Part shown: positions 25,427 through 33,223 of the stretch, piece after piece | How the letters are laid out: every line of letters starts with the position of its first letter | How positions within the stretch are numbered: position 1 is the stretch's first letter | Assembly: GCA_023425865.1 (NCBI GenBank) | Contig: JAFABV010000028.1 | Location: 120,512 to 184,511 of the forward strand | Length of the DNA stretch: 64,000 nucleotides | Direction: 5' to 3' | Source: Bacteroidota bacterium | GTDB taxonomy: Bacteria; Bacteroidota; Bacteroidia; Bacteroidales; Bacteroidaceae | The notes under the pieces: generated by a model | What the model was told of the DNA's origin: nothing | Databases searched by the model: none | Seen by the model: the letters and a program-made list of their open reading frames with translations, nothing else | Made by a program: the position numbers and the translations under genes

Positions 25427-26029
25427 ATGGAATATCTCTTAATATTTATCAGCGCGATATTTGTCAACAATATCATTCTCAGCCAGTTCTTGGGCATCTG
25501 CCCCTTTCTTGGCGTGTCTAAACAGATTGATACCGCATTAGGTATGGGCGCTGCCGTGGCTTTTGTGCTGACCCTTGCCACGGTGGTCACTTGGTTGGTA
25601 CAGACCTATGTGCTCAATGTCTTTGGGTTGCAATACCTGCAGACCTTAGCGTTTATTCTCATCATCGCTGCCTTGGTGCAGATGGTGGAGATCATACTCA
25701 AGAAGGTGAGCCCGGCACTCTATCAGGCCTTGGGCATCTTCCTTCCGCTCATCACCACCAACTGTGCCGTGTTGGGTGTGGCCATCCTTGTCATCCAGAA
25801 AGAGTTTTCTCTGCTGCAGAGCGTGGTGTATGCGTTCTCTACAGCTGTGGGATTTGCGTTGGCACTCACCATCTTCGCCGGTATTCGTGAGCAACTCGAC
25901 CTCGTTGAGATACCCAAGGGCATGCGCGGCATGGCCATCGTGTTGGTCACCGCCGGATTGTTGTCCTTAGCCTTTATGGGCTTTTCGGGTGTGGACAACG
26001 GTTTACGGAGTTTGTTCGGACTACACTAA
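25427..26029 (+). CDS. rnfA: RnfA, membrane subunit
   Basis: 200-residue membrane protein with six helices, homologous to RnfE and inserted in opposite orientation. Cys residues in FLGICPFLGVS and TTNCAVLGVA match the ligands of the shared membrane iron-sulfur cluster. It is the last gene of the operon rseC-rnfBCDGEA, the gene order usual for Bacteroidota. It ends just before a strong bidirectional hairpin and converges with ligA. Confidence 0.95.
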   Translation: MEYLLIFISAIFVNNIILSQFLGICPFLGVSKQIDTALGMGAAVAFVLTLATVVTWLVQTYVLNVFGLQYLQTLAFILIIAALVQMVEIILKKVSPALYQALGIFLPLITTNCAVLGVAILVIQKEFSLLQSVVYAFSTAVGFALALTIFAGIREQLDLVEIPKGMRGMAIVLVTAGLLSLAFMGFSGVDNGLRSLFGLH

Positions 26030-26038
26030 CGACATGTG

Positions 26039-26072
26039 GTTTGTGGCTCAGTCTACATACTGAGCCACAAAC
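26039..26072. terminator. Strong hairpin between converging rnfA and ligA
   Basis: A perfect 14-base stem (GTTTGTGGCTCAGT with ACTGAGCCACAAAC) and a 6-base loop. One arm lies inside the last codons of ligA, so the stop codon of ligA sits in the hairpin. There is no clear U tract on either side, so Rho-independent ending is likely but not certain. Confidence 0.65.
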
Positions 26073-28042
26073 TCATCCTCACTGATAATAGGAATGCCCA
26101 GCTGCTGTGCCTTTTGATTTTTCCCGCTGGTCGAAGTTACGTCGTTGTTGATGAGGTACGACGTCGATTTCGATACGCTTCCTGTTACCTTACCTCCCTG
26201 ACTCTCAATGTACGCTTTCAGTTCATTGCGATTGGCGTAATGATGCACGTCGCCAGTCACCACAAATGTAAGGCCTTGACAGCGCACTCCTTGCGCTGCC
26301 TGTGACGTTTCGGCTATGGTCAATAATGCCGTCAGTCGGTCGTAGGCTTCACGGTTGTGTGGGTCGGAAAACCAGGCCACGAACGAGGCCGATTTCTCTG
26401 GCCCTATGCCGGGAATGGTAGCAAGAAGTTCGGCGCCTCGTGGTCCGAAAAGGTCGTTGTTGCCCTGTCCGATGGCAATTTTTACCAGGTCGTTGAGGCT
26501 ATAGGCAGAGAGTAGCCGGGCACACACATCTTGTCCGCAGAGGGGGATAGACAGGGCGTAGAGCAGTCGGCGGGCCTCCACGGTGCGCGCTTTTTCTAAT
26601 GACTGCATGAGGTTGCTCACCGACTTCTTGCCAAAGCCCTCGAGCTTAGACGCCTCTTGCGCGTGTTCGTTCAACTTGAAAATGTCGGCATAGTCGCTAA
26701 TCCAGCCCAAGTTGATGAATCGTGCCAGCGTTTGCTCCGACATGCCGTCTACGTTCATCCCCTCTTTGGAAACAAATCGGGTGAATTTCTTAAGTTGTTT
26801 GGCTGGACAGGCAACATTGGTACAATGCAATGTGCGCGTGCCGCTGGCTGTACTTGCCACCACTTCGGTTGGAGCGTTACAAACGGGGCAACTACGCGGA
26901 ATGAGCAACTGGCCCACACGGCGGTTTACCTTAATGACTTTCGGAATAATTTTGTTTGCCTTGATGACTTCCAGTTCAGACCCTTTGTCGCCAATGCCTA
27001 ACCGTTCACACTCGCTGATGTTGCAGAGAGAGGCACGGCGTACGGTGGTGCCTTCGAGGTCTACCGGGCGAAATACGGCCACTGGAGATATTGTCGACGC
27101 GGCACAACTCCACTCTATATGGTCGAGCTCGGTCTTTGCGCTTTCATCTTGCCATTTGAAGGCGATACCGGCACGCGTGGCATGGTGGCCGGTCACCGAC
27201 CCTGTTTGGGCATAGTCGTTGTCATCGTAAGTGATTACCAGACCGTCTACCGGGTAAGGATTCTTGCGTTCGGTCACGCGGTCAGTCCATCGGTCGATCA
27301 CCTCTTCTATATGTTCAATGGTCGGCACCTGGATACACTCGTGCTCCACGTTTTCTAATCCGTTGTGAGCCAGCCAATCCATGCGTTCGCCCCACGACTT
27401 GATGTCTTCATCGCAGTGTACCAAGGTGAAGGGTATCCAGCGTATGTGGCGTTGTGCCACCTCGGCAGGGTCTTTCAGTGTGAGAGACCCTGAGGCCAGG
27501 TTGCGCGGGTTGGCATAGTTCTCATCGTTCTCCATGTTGAATTGCTCGAAATCTTCATAAGAAATCACAGCTTCTCCGCGCACTACCACATGCCCACGGT
27601 CGTTTATCTTGGCAGGAATACCCCTGATGGCCTTGGCCAGGTGGGTGATGTTAGTACCGATATGTCCATTTCCCCGGGTCACCACTTTGGTGAGCTGCCC
27701 TTTATCGTAGGTCACCACCAAGGTCAGTCCATCGAGTTTCCACGACAGCCAGATGGGGCGCCCCTCCGCCCATTTCACCAGTTCCTGCGGTTTCTTGGTC
27801 TTGGCCAATGACAAGGCCTGATATTCGTGCTCCTCTTTCTGCCCAGTGATATGGTCTTCAGACACCTTCTGGGTGGGCGAGTCGGGTAGGGTCTGTCCTG
27901 TCTCTTCTTCCAGAAGTTTCAGTTCGTCAAACTTTGCGTCCCACTCAAAGTCGGTCATCAGTTCTTCACGACCGTTGTAATAGGCATCTGAGGCACGGTT
28001 GAGTTCCGCAATCAGTGCCTGCATTTCCTGTATCTTATCCAT
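26048..28042 (-). CDS. ligA: Divergent NAD-dependent DNA ligase
   Basis: 664-residue NAD+-dependent DNA ligase with the usual order: Ia-like N-terminus (YYNGREELMTDFEWD), adenylation domain with catalytic Lys102 in WKLDG, motif RGE at 155-157, OB domain, Cys4 zinc finger (CPVC and CTNVACP), HhH repeats and a C-terminal BRCT domain (GLTFVVTGDVHHYANRNELK). It departs from ordinary LigA at several conserved places: Ser instead of Glu two residues before the Lys, RGNG for RGDG, GTNIT for GEDVT, FKWQDE for YKFP-type, and ASLCN for ATLHN. The start at 28042 is fixed by the -7 element at 28091-28098, which excludes the earlier ATG at 28093. It may be a second ligase beside a normal LigA elsewhere. 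Confidence 0.9.
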   Translation of the reverse strand: MDKIQEMQALIAELNRASDAYYNGREELMTDFEWDAKFDELKLLEEETGQTLPDSPTQKVSEDHITGQKEEHEYQALSLAKTKKPQELVKWAEGRPIWLSWKLDGLTLVVTYDKGQLTKVVTRGNGHIGTNITHLAKAIRGIPAKINDRGHVVVRGEAVISYEDFEQFNMENDENYANPRNLASGSLTLKDPAEVAQRHIRWIPFTLVHCDEDIKSWGERMDWLAHNGLENVEHECIQVPTIEHIEEVIDRWTDRVTERKNPYPVDGLVITYDDNDYAQTGSVTGHHATRAGIAFKWQDESAKTELDHIEWSCAASTISPVAVFRPVDLEGTTVRRASLCNISECERLGIGDKGSELEVIKANKIIPKVIKVNRRVGQLLIPRSCPVCNAPTEVVASTASGTRTLHCTNVACPAKQLKKFTRFVSKEGMNVDGMSEQTLARFINLGWISDYADIFKLNEHAQEASKLEGFGKKSVSNLMQSLEKARTVEARRLLYALSIPLCGQDVCARLLSAYSLNDLVKIAIGQGNNDLFGPRGAELLATIPGIGPEKSASFVAWFSDPHNREAYDRLTALLTIAETSQAAQGVRCQGLTFVVTGDVHHYANRNELKAYIESQGGKVTGSVSKSTSYLINNDVTSTSGKNQKAQQLGIPIISEDEFVAQYVD

Positions 28043-28090
28043 GTGTTGCGAGTCTATTCGTGAGATGTAGCCGTCATGGCACACCTTCGG

Positions 28091-28098
28091 CAAAGTTA
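28091..28098 (-). promoter_or_regulatory. -7 element of ligA
   Basis: Minus-strand TAACTTTG followed by CC; predicted start near 28084, 42 bases before the chosen ATG. It is back to back with the promoter of the B3/B4 gene. Confidence 0.65.
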
Positions 28099-28139
28099 GT
28101 TTTTTTTTTGAGATATTCCCAATGATACGTAGTTTTTTG

Positions 28140-28147
28140 TATTTTTG
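28140..28147 (+). promoter_or_regulatory. -7 element of the B3/B4-domain gene
   Basis: TATTTTTG followed by CA. Predicted start near 28154, which rules out the in-frame GTG at 28150 and supports ATG 28168. Confidence 0.65.
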
Positions 28148-28167
28148 CAGTGTCAGAAATCGTATTT

Positions 28168-28833
28168 ATGCAAATCATTGTATCAGAAGACATCGAACGA
28201 GTATGCCCCGGTTTTGTAGGGGCTTGTCTTGAAGCCAAGGTGGTGAACACCCCATATTGCCAGCCGCTATGGGACGAGATTGCGGCCTTGGGCGCACATT
28301 ATCAAGAGACATTGACCACCGAGACGCTCAAGGAAATATCGGGAATAGCCGCCACCCGAAGGGTATATCGTGCTTGTGGCAAAGACCCTTCGCGCTATCG
28401 GCCTGCCTCCGAAGCGCTGATACGGCGTATGCTGCAAGGCAAACAACTCTATCAGGTAGACACCCTGGTAGACCTCATCAATCTGTCCAGTATGGCTTTC
28501 GGCTATAGCATTGGCGGTTTTGACGCAGACAAGTTTGTGGGAGATACGCTGGTGTTAGGGGTTGGGCGCGAAGGTGAGCCCTACGAGGGCATTGGCAGGG
28601 GAATGATCAATATAGCTGGATTGCCCGTCTACCGTGACGCCAAGGGCGGGGTAGGTACCCCCACGTCGGATAATGAGCGCACGAAGATAAGTCTCGATAC
28701 CACCCATTTGGTGGTGCTTATCAACGGCTATGATGGAAACAAAGAACGGGTGGTGGACAATGCCAAGTACATTCAGGCTTTATTGCGTAAGTATTGTGGA
28801 AGCGACGGGGGAATATATAAGGTATATGAGTAG
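28168..28833 (+). CDS. B3/B4 tRNA-binding domain protein (PheT-like)
   Basis: 221-residue stand-alone B3/B4 domain, the fold found in the editing part of the phenylalanyl-tRNA synthetase beta chain. Visible signature segments are RRVYRACGKDPSRYRPASEA, LVDLINLSSMAFGYSIGGFD and the C-terminal TTHLVVLINGYDG. Such free-standing proteins are proposed to edit or deacylate mischarged tRNA, or to act on related amino-acid substrates; no activity can be read from the sequence. The start is set by the promoter just upstream. It is a single-gene unit, diverging from ligA. Confidence 0.85.
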   Translation: MQIIVSEDIERVCPGFVGACLEAKVVNTPYCQPLWDEIAALGAHYQETLTTETLKEISGIAATRRVYRACGKDPSRYRPASEALIRRMLQGKQLYQVDTLVDLINLSSMAFGYSIGGFDADKFVGDTLVLGVGREGEPYEGIGRGMINIAGLPVYRDAKGGVGTPTSDNERTKISLDTTHLVVLINGYDGNKERVVDNAKYIQALLRKYCGSDGGIYKVYE

Positions 28834-28920
28834 CCGTCCCGCCATTTATGGTGCTGCATCAGCAAGCGTTTGGGATAATCCTTCTACCCGTACTATCGCA
28901 TGTTTCTTGTAGGGCAGTCT

Positions 28921-29033
28921 TATGCTTCTATACAAAACCATTTGATGCTTTTATATAGAACCATTCGATGCTTTTATATAGAACCATTCGATGCTTCTAC
29001 CCAAACCATACAATGGTTCGGGTAGAAGTATCT
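28921..29033. repeat. 23-base tandem array, copy 2 (four units plus end variant)
   Basis: Units begin at 28921, 28944, 28967 and 28990, each 23 bases. The two middle units are identical (GATGCTTTTATATAGAAC, then CATTC). The outer ones are degenerate, and the last has a GC-rich core. The end unit holds TTCGGGTAGAA, exactly as at the end of array 1. Units four and five together form a 35-base hairpin. Confidence 0.88.
28994..29028. repeat. 35-base hairpin at the end of array 2
   Basis: CTTCTACCCAAACCAT pairs with ATGGTTCGGGTAGAAG, 16 bases with one mismatch and a 3-base loop ACA. It lies in the convergent gap and might also act as a terminator-like structure, though no T tract follows. Confidence 0.85.
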
Positions 29034-29182
29034 TGCGTAGAGCGCTTACACGTAGCGTGTGAAGGCTGTAATGCACAGTATTAAAGGGTGTTATAACTGT
29101 GGTATATGGCGCTTGCGGTGTCGGCGCAAAGACCGGCTATGCTGTCATTGAGTTTGTGGTACTCGATAGCGATGATGGTTTT

Positions 29183-29590
29183 TCAGTCTTTGGGTAGGTA
29201 TTTCTCTATAATCTTACGGTCAGCTTCCGACCAGTTGAGCGTGGCAAGTTCTTGAGCAGTGAGCCATTTGGCGTCTAAATGATAGAGTAGGGTGAAGTCG
29301 CCGTCGCCGGGTTTGCACAGATAAGCTGTCAGCTGAATCTTGAGGTCGGGGTACACATGTTCTATTGTACCCAGTTTTTTTCCCACATAAATATCCCAAA
29401 GCATCTCCTCGCTGATTTCCCGGAGCAATGCTTCGTGCTCTGTTTCGCCGTCCTCTACTTTGCCGCCAGGAAACTCCCAGCGTTCTGAGTTGTGGGGCTC
29501 ACGTGAGCGAAGGCGCTGCATACAAAGGTATTTGTCGCCGTCTTTGATCACGGCGGCTACAACATGCACGGTATCGGTTTTCTTGTCCAT
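29183..29590 (-). CDS. Nudix hydrolase, MutT-like
   Basis: 135-residue Nudix hydrolase of the MutT type, likely acting on (deoxy)nucleoside triphosphates such as oxidised dGTP. The Nudix box runs GGKVEDGETEHEALLREISEE, giving the essential G-x5-E-x7-RE-x2-EE core; the Gly normally found two residues after EE is Leu here (EEMLWDI). The N-terminus HVVAAVIKDGDKYLCMQR and the C-terminus (WLTAQELATLNWSEADRKI) resemble 8-oxo-dGTP diphosphatases. It stands alone, ending near 29183. Substrate is inferred from family only. Confidence 0.9.
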   Translation of the reverse strand: MDKKTDTVHVVAAVIKDGDKYLCMQRLRSREPHNSERWEFPGGKVEDGETEHEALLREISEEMLWDIYVGKKLGTIEHVYPDLKIQLTAYLCKPGDGDFTLLYHLDAKWLTAQELATLNWSEADRKIIEKYLPKD

Positions 29591-29760
29591 ATCTATTTCT
29601 GTTTTTATTCATTACTTTGCCTGTGTTTTCTCTTGAAGGCGATTGGTCGAGGTTATGGCTTTCAGGTGTCTTCCCATGATGGTTGTCAAATCAGCTGATT
29701 CCTCACTGCGAATATACGAATAAAATAGGAATGGAGGATATAGGATTGAGTCTTTTTTTG

Positions 29761-29768
29761 TAATTTTG
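29761..29768 (+). promoter_or_regulatory. -7 element of the 137-residue unknown gene
   Basis: TAATTTTG followed by TG, predicted start near 29774, giving a short leader of about 14 bases to ATG 29788. Confidence 0.55.
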
Positions 29769-29787
29769 TGGCAAAAAGTAACTATAT

Positions 29788-30201
29788 ATGACATTCAAAG
29801 AGTTAATAAGCGAAGTCAACTTTGCAGATATCGCTCCTTATATTGAGCAGTCTGTGCGTGACAACGAAAATGATATGCGCCCCTTTGATACCAAATATAA
29901 AGAGGTAGAGAAGATATTTGAACAGGTGAAAGCGTTGAAGCCTACCTTCGGGCATATTGTTTCGCCCATCGAGGTGAAGATGCTTGGCGGGAAGCTGCGT
30001 GCCAGCAATATGCACTTGGGCTCTATGTCTGATGTGCTGAGCCACCAAGTGGTCGTTGCTCCCCAAGTAAAGGCCTCGACGGTAGAAATCGCCGCGGAAT
30101 GTGTTTATCAGTTGGCAGCTTTCCAGGCAGCCACAGAGCGTTATAGGGATGGAGAGGAGTTTGAAGACCTCGACCCATTGATGGCAAGAATCATCAGGTG
30201 A
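29788..30201 (+). CDS. Conserved-type hypothetical protein, 137 residues
   Basis: Soluble acidic protein that I do not recognise with certainty; it may belong to a Bacteroidota-specific DUF family. No signal peptide, membrane helix or known catalytic motif is visible. Predicted to be helical (MTFKELISEVNFADI and KYKEVEKIFEQVKAL) with a middle beta part (GHIVSPIEVKMLGGKLRA). It has a promoter just upstream, and codon use is like that of its neighbours, so it is probably real. It lies 69 bases before the pantothenate kinase and could be co-transcribed with it. Confidence 0.7.
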   Translation: MTFKELISEVNFADIAPYIEQSVRDNENDMRPFDTKYKEVEKIFEQVKALKPTFGHIVSPIEVKMLGGKLRASNMHLGSMSDVLSHQVVVAPQVKASTVEIAAECVYQLAAFQAATERYRDGEEFEDLDPLMARIIR

Positions 30202-30270
30202 ATGCCCATATACAACCCGCATGGCACGATATGCTTTCAGCCCGTTGGTGTAAATAGTAAATAAGGACTT

Positions 30271-31104
30271 ATGATAATAGGTATAGACGTTGGCATCAGC
30301 ACTACGAAGATTGTAGGCATTAATGATGCAGGTACGGTGGTATCGCCAATCCGTATCAAGGCCACAGACCCTGTGACGTCACTGTATGGCGCTTTTGGCA
30401 AGTATCTGTATGACAACAAGATTCAGCTTTCTGAAATCGACAGGGTAATGATCACTGGCGTGGGTTCTGCCTATATCGACGCGCCTGTTTACGGTTTGCC
30501 TACAGAAAAGGCAGAAGAGTTTATCGCCGACGGGCTGGGTGCCCGCTATGAGACCGATATCGACCGTATGATAGTGGTGTCAATGGGCACAGGTACCAGT
30601 TTGGTACAGTGCGATGGCGATGACATCCGGCATATCGGTGGCATCGGTCTTGGTGGTGGCACCTTGATGGGGTTGAGCCGTATAATGCTTAAGACCGATG
30701 ACATAAAACAAATTGTCGCGCTGGCCTTAGAGGGGCAAATCTCTAATATTGACGTGCTAATCGGCGACATCAGTCCCAACCCACTGCCTAATTTGCCAAA
30801 GACCGCCACGGCTTCGCTCTTTGGTAATGCCCGCAGTAATGCTTCGCGCGAGGATATCGCGTTGGGCATTATTACCACGGTGTTGCAGACCATCGGTTCA
30901 AGTTGTATCCTGGCCTCGCTCAATTCTGGCATCAAAGAGTACGTGCTCATTGGCAACCTCACGCTGCTGCCCCAGTGTCAGGATGTGTTTCCTGCCATGG
31001 AGAAACTCTACAATGTGCGCTTCATCATTCCCAAGTATTCTGAATTTTGTACCGCTATCGGCGCCGCGTTGAGCTATACCTACAGGCAGGGCGGCAAGGC
31101 CTGA
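30271..31104 (+). CDS. Type II pantothenate kinase
   Basis: 277-residue kinase of the ASKHA (actin-like) fold, type II pantothenate kinase family, which phosphorylates pantothenate in the first step of coenzyme A synthesis. The phosphate loop IGIDVGISTTKIVGI opens the protein; VMITGVGSAYID, VSMGTGTSLVQ and the glycine-rich HIGGIGLGGGTLMGLS follow. The size and motifs are as in the staphylococcal-type enzyme, which is little inhibited by CoA. Bacteroidota often have a type III enzyme as well. A small membrane-protein gene follows after 7 bases. Confidence 0.88.
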   Translation: MIIGIDVGISTTKIVGINDAGTVVSPIRIKATDPVTSLYGAFGKYLYDNKIQLSEIDRVMITGVGSAYIDAPVYGLPTEKAEEFIADGLGARYETDIDRMIVVSMGTGTSLVQCDGDDIRHIGGIGLGGGTLMGLSRIMLKTDDIKQIVALALEGQISNIDVLIGDISPNPLPNLPKTATASLFGNARSNASREDIALGIITTVLQTIGSSCILASLNSGIKEYVLIGNLTLLPQCQDVFPAMEKLYNVRFIIPKYSEFCTAIGAALSYTYRQGGKA

Positions 31105-31111
31105 TTTTATT

Positions 31112-31390
31112 ATGAATATTACTGTAATTACCAAGGTTAAGCACTGGTTGCAGCGTCTGTCATTCCGCACGGGTGTGATCGTGTTGTTGATGTGCATACC
31201 ATTTTATATTCTTTCGTTTGCCCAGATGGCACTGCCCGAGCAGTATCTGTCGGTTGGCGCCAAAGGAGTGCTGTGGGCGGTACTTTTTGGTTTGGCCAAG
31301 ACCTGTCAGTATGGTGGCATCACCATACTTGGCGTGGAAGGCTATCGGAGGGTGAAAGAGAGGCTGAAGCTAAACGGCCGAAAGAAATGA
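31112..31390 (+). CDS. Small membrane protein, 92 residues
   Basis: Unrecognised small protein with two membrane helices (VIVLLMCIPFYILSFAQMAL and GVLWAVLFGLAKTCQYGGITILG) and basic ends, especially the C-terminus VKERLKLNGRKK. It begins 7 bases after the pantothenate kinase stop, so it is probably in the same operon. The helix pattern is like the small transporter-suffix type of membrane protein, but this is a weak resemblance. Function unknown. Confidence 0.65.
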   Translation: MNITVITKVKHWLQRLSFRTGVIVLLMCIPFYILSFAQMALPEQYLSVGAKGVLWAVLFGLAKTCQYGGITILGVEGYRRVKERLKLNGRKK

Positions 31391-31545
31391 TGTGTGGTGT
31401 TTGGACTGATTGTTGACCTGACATTTTGCGCCTGAAGTAATGCATGGGAGGCCATCCTTAGACGTCGGTGCGGAAAATGTTGAGAAAACAACACTTAGGC
31501 CTTGTAATTTTGGCCGATAAGTTTGGAACAATCAAAAGATTTTCG

Positions 31546-31553
31546 TAATTTTG
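31546..31553 (+). promoter_or_regulatory. -7 element of the infC-rpmI-rplT operon
   Basis: TAATTTTG followed by CA, with TTTG at 31522-31525 some 20 bases upstream as -33 box. Predicted start near 31559, leaving a leader of about 54 bases. Confidence 0.7.
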
Positions 31554-31612
31554 CACGCTGAATTGGGCATACTGTGCCCGTATCCTAACAAAAAGACTTT
31601 TAAAATAGTTGA

Positions 31613-32299
31613 ATGAAGAAAGACAATCCTAAGAACCAGTACCGGGTAAACGGTCAAATCCATGTGCGAGAAATTCGTTTGGTCAGCGACGAGGGCTCTG
31701 AAGTAATGCCCACACGTCAGGCCTTAGACCTGGCTCGCCAGCAAGGGGTAGACCTTGTGGAAATATCACCGAATGCCCAGCCTCCTGTGTGTCGTCTCAT
31801 TGACTATAGCAAGTTCCTTTACCAGCAGAAAAAGCGTCAGAAGGAAATGAAGCAGAAGCAGGTGAAGGTGGAAGTGAAGGAAATTCGTTTCGGACCGCAG
31901 ACCGATGAGCATGACTATCAGTTCAAGCTCAAGCATGCGCAGGAGTTCCTTGAGGAAGGTAACAAGGTGCGTGCTTACGTGTTCTTCCGTGGACGTTCCA
32001 TTCTCTTCAAGGAACAGGGTGAAGTGCTGTTGTTGCGTTTTGCCAACGACCTCGAAGAATACGGCAAGGTGGAGCAGCTGCCCAAGCTCGAAGGGAAAAA
32101 GATGTTTCTTTATCTCGCGCCCAAAAAGCAGGGTGTGGTGAAGCAGAGCCAGCAGAAGCGCGACCGCATGGCAGCCGAGGAGGCTGCTAAGGAAGCCGCT
32201 AAAGCGCAGCAGGCGGAACTGGCTGAAAAGTCGGGATTGCTGGCCAACGCCAAGGGTGGTGACGCCTTGAAGAAACTGGTAGAGGAGCAGACCGAATAA
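31613..32299 (+). CDS. infC: Translation initiation factor IF-3
   Basis: 228-residue IF-3, which binds the 30S subunit and checks start codon and initiator tRNA. N-domain: YRVNGQIHVREIRLV; linker rich in K and Q (YQQKKRQKEMKQKQVK); C-domain: VKEIRFGPQTDEHDYQFKLK and VRAYVFFRGRSILFKEQG. A C-terminal extension of about 50 residues, rich in Ala, Lys and Gln, is longer than in E. coli and common in Bacteroidota. It starts with ATG, with a stop codon directly before it in frame, so the non-standard AUU start known from E. coli is not used. First gene of infC-rpmI-rplT. Confidence 0.96.
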   Translation: MKKDNPKNQYRVNGQIHVREIRLVSDEGSEVMPTRQALDLARQQGVDLVEISPNAQPPVCRLIDYSKFLYQQKKRQKEMKQKQVKVEVKEIRFGPQTDEHDYQFKLKHAQEFLEEGNKVRAYVFFRGRSILFKEQGEVLLLRFANDLEEYGKVEQLPKLEGKKMFLYLAPKKQGVVKQSQQKRDRMAAEEAAKEAAKAQQAELAEKSGLLANAKGGDALKKLVEEQTE

Positions 32300-32372
32300 A
32301 AAGAAAAACTGAGTGGTACCGCCAGGTATATGCGTTGCCACCTTTTAATAATCATCATTTAAAATCAAAAAA

Positions 32373-32570
32373 ATGCCAAAAGTAAAGACTAATTCCGGCG
32401 CAAAGAAGAGATTCCGTTTCACCGGAACAGGTAAGATTAAGCGTCAGCACGCTTATCACAGTCACATTCTGACTAAGAAGACCAAGAAGCAGAAGAGAAA
32501 CCTTGTTCACTCAACACTCGTTGATGGTACAAACCTGAAGCAGGTGCGCGACCTGCTCTGTCTGCGTTAA
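32373..32570 (+). CDS. rpmI: Ribosomal protein bL35
   Basis: 65-residue basic large-subunit protein. MPKVKTNSGAKKRFRFTGTG and KRQHAYHSHILTKKTKKQKR are the family pattern (the usual K-x-R-x4-HxLxKK core). Start ATG 32373 has an A-rich upstream stretch rather than a strong Shine-Dalgarno. It lies between infC and rplT as in most bacteria. Confidence 0.97.
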   Translation: MPKVKTNSGAKKRFRFTGTGKIKRQHAYHSHILTKKTKKQKRNLVHSTLVDGTNLKQVRDLLCLR

Positions 32571-32606
32571 TTATAACACTTAGTCGAACTTTTAAAGAAG
32601 AAAATT

Positions 32607-32951
32607 ATGCCAAGATCAGTAAATCACGTTGCATCTAAAGCAAAGAGAACTCGCATTCTGAAGCTCACTAAGGGTTATTATGGAGCACGCAAGAACGTAT
32701 GGACTGTTGCCAAGAACACTTGGGAAAAGGGTCTGACCTACGCTTACCGTGACCGTCGTAACAAGAAGCGCACTTTCCGCGCACTGTGGATTCAGCGTAT
32801 CAACGCTGCCGCACGTCTGCAGGATATGAGCTACAGCCAGCTCATGGGCGCCCTTCACAAGGCAGGTATTGAAATCAACCGCAAGGTGCTTGCCGACCTC
32901 GCCGTGAACAACCCTGAGGCTTTCAAGGCCATCGTAGACAAGGTGAAGTAA
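32607..32951 (+). CDS. rplT: Ribosomal protein bL20
   Basis: 114-residue basic protein that binds 23S rRNA early in assembly. PRSVNHVASKAKRTRILKL, RDRRNKKRTFRALWIQRINAA and YSQLMGALHKAGIEINRKVL are standard motifs. It is the last gene of the operon and is followed by a strong terminator. In other bacteria L20 controls its own operon by binding the leader; no such site was sought in detail here. Confidence 0.97.
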   Translation: MPRSVNHVASKAKRTRILKLTKGYYGARKNVWTVAKNTWEKGLTYAYRDRRNKKRTFRALWIQRINAAARLQDMSYSQLMGALHKAGIEINRKVLADLAVNNPEAFKAIVDKVK

Positions 32952-32988
32952 GTAACAGATACCATAAAGGTATATCTGAAAATAATGG

Positions 32989-33018
32989 AGCGGACAACCA
33001 ATCGGTTGTCCGCTTTTT
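32989..33018 (+). terminator. Terminator of infC-rpmI-rplT
   Basis: AGCGGACAACC (32989-32999) and GGTTGTCCGCT (33004-33014) form an 11-base perfect stem with loop AATC, followed by TTTT. Confidence 0.93.
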
Positions 33019-33210
33019 GTGGTTATGATCGTTTGGTGTCATTGCGTGGGGGCAAACCTTATGTTATAAGATGCCGCTCGCGGTTTTGTATGGTGGTAGC
33101 GGTGCTTTGGCAACGAGGCTTAGCGCTACCGAAATGCCCGACAAGTGCTAAAAATTGAAAAGATTATAATTTTTCTGCCTAATTTGTGGGTAGTGTATTA
33201 TTTTTTTCCA

Positions 33211-33218
33211 TATATTTG
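33211..33218 (+). promoter_or_regulatory. -7 element with no protein gene downstream
   Basis: TATATTTG followed by CC. The next protein gene, aconitase, begins 440 bases later and has its own -7 element. So this promoter most likely drives a small RNA. Confidence 0.55.
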
Positions 33219-33223
33219 CCATT

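Larger units (their letters stand above)
28834..29182. other. Gene-free stretch between two converging genes
   Basis: About 350 bases with no gene seen. It holds the second 23-base array (28921-29033) and its terminal hairpin (28994-29028). No clear terminator with a T tract for either flanking gene was found. Confidence 0.75.

Noticed and set aside
20840..26029. Na+-translocating NADH:quinone reductase (Nqr) instead of Rnf
   Set aside because: The operon has the ferredoxin-rich RnfB and the two-cluster RnfC and lacks NqrF and NqrA, so it is Rnf.
28150..28167. GTG start six codons before ATG 28168
   Set aside because: The predicted transcription start of the -7 element at 28140-28147 lies after this GTG.
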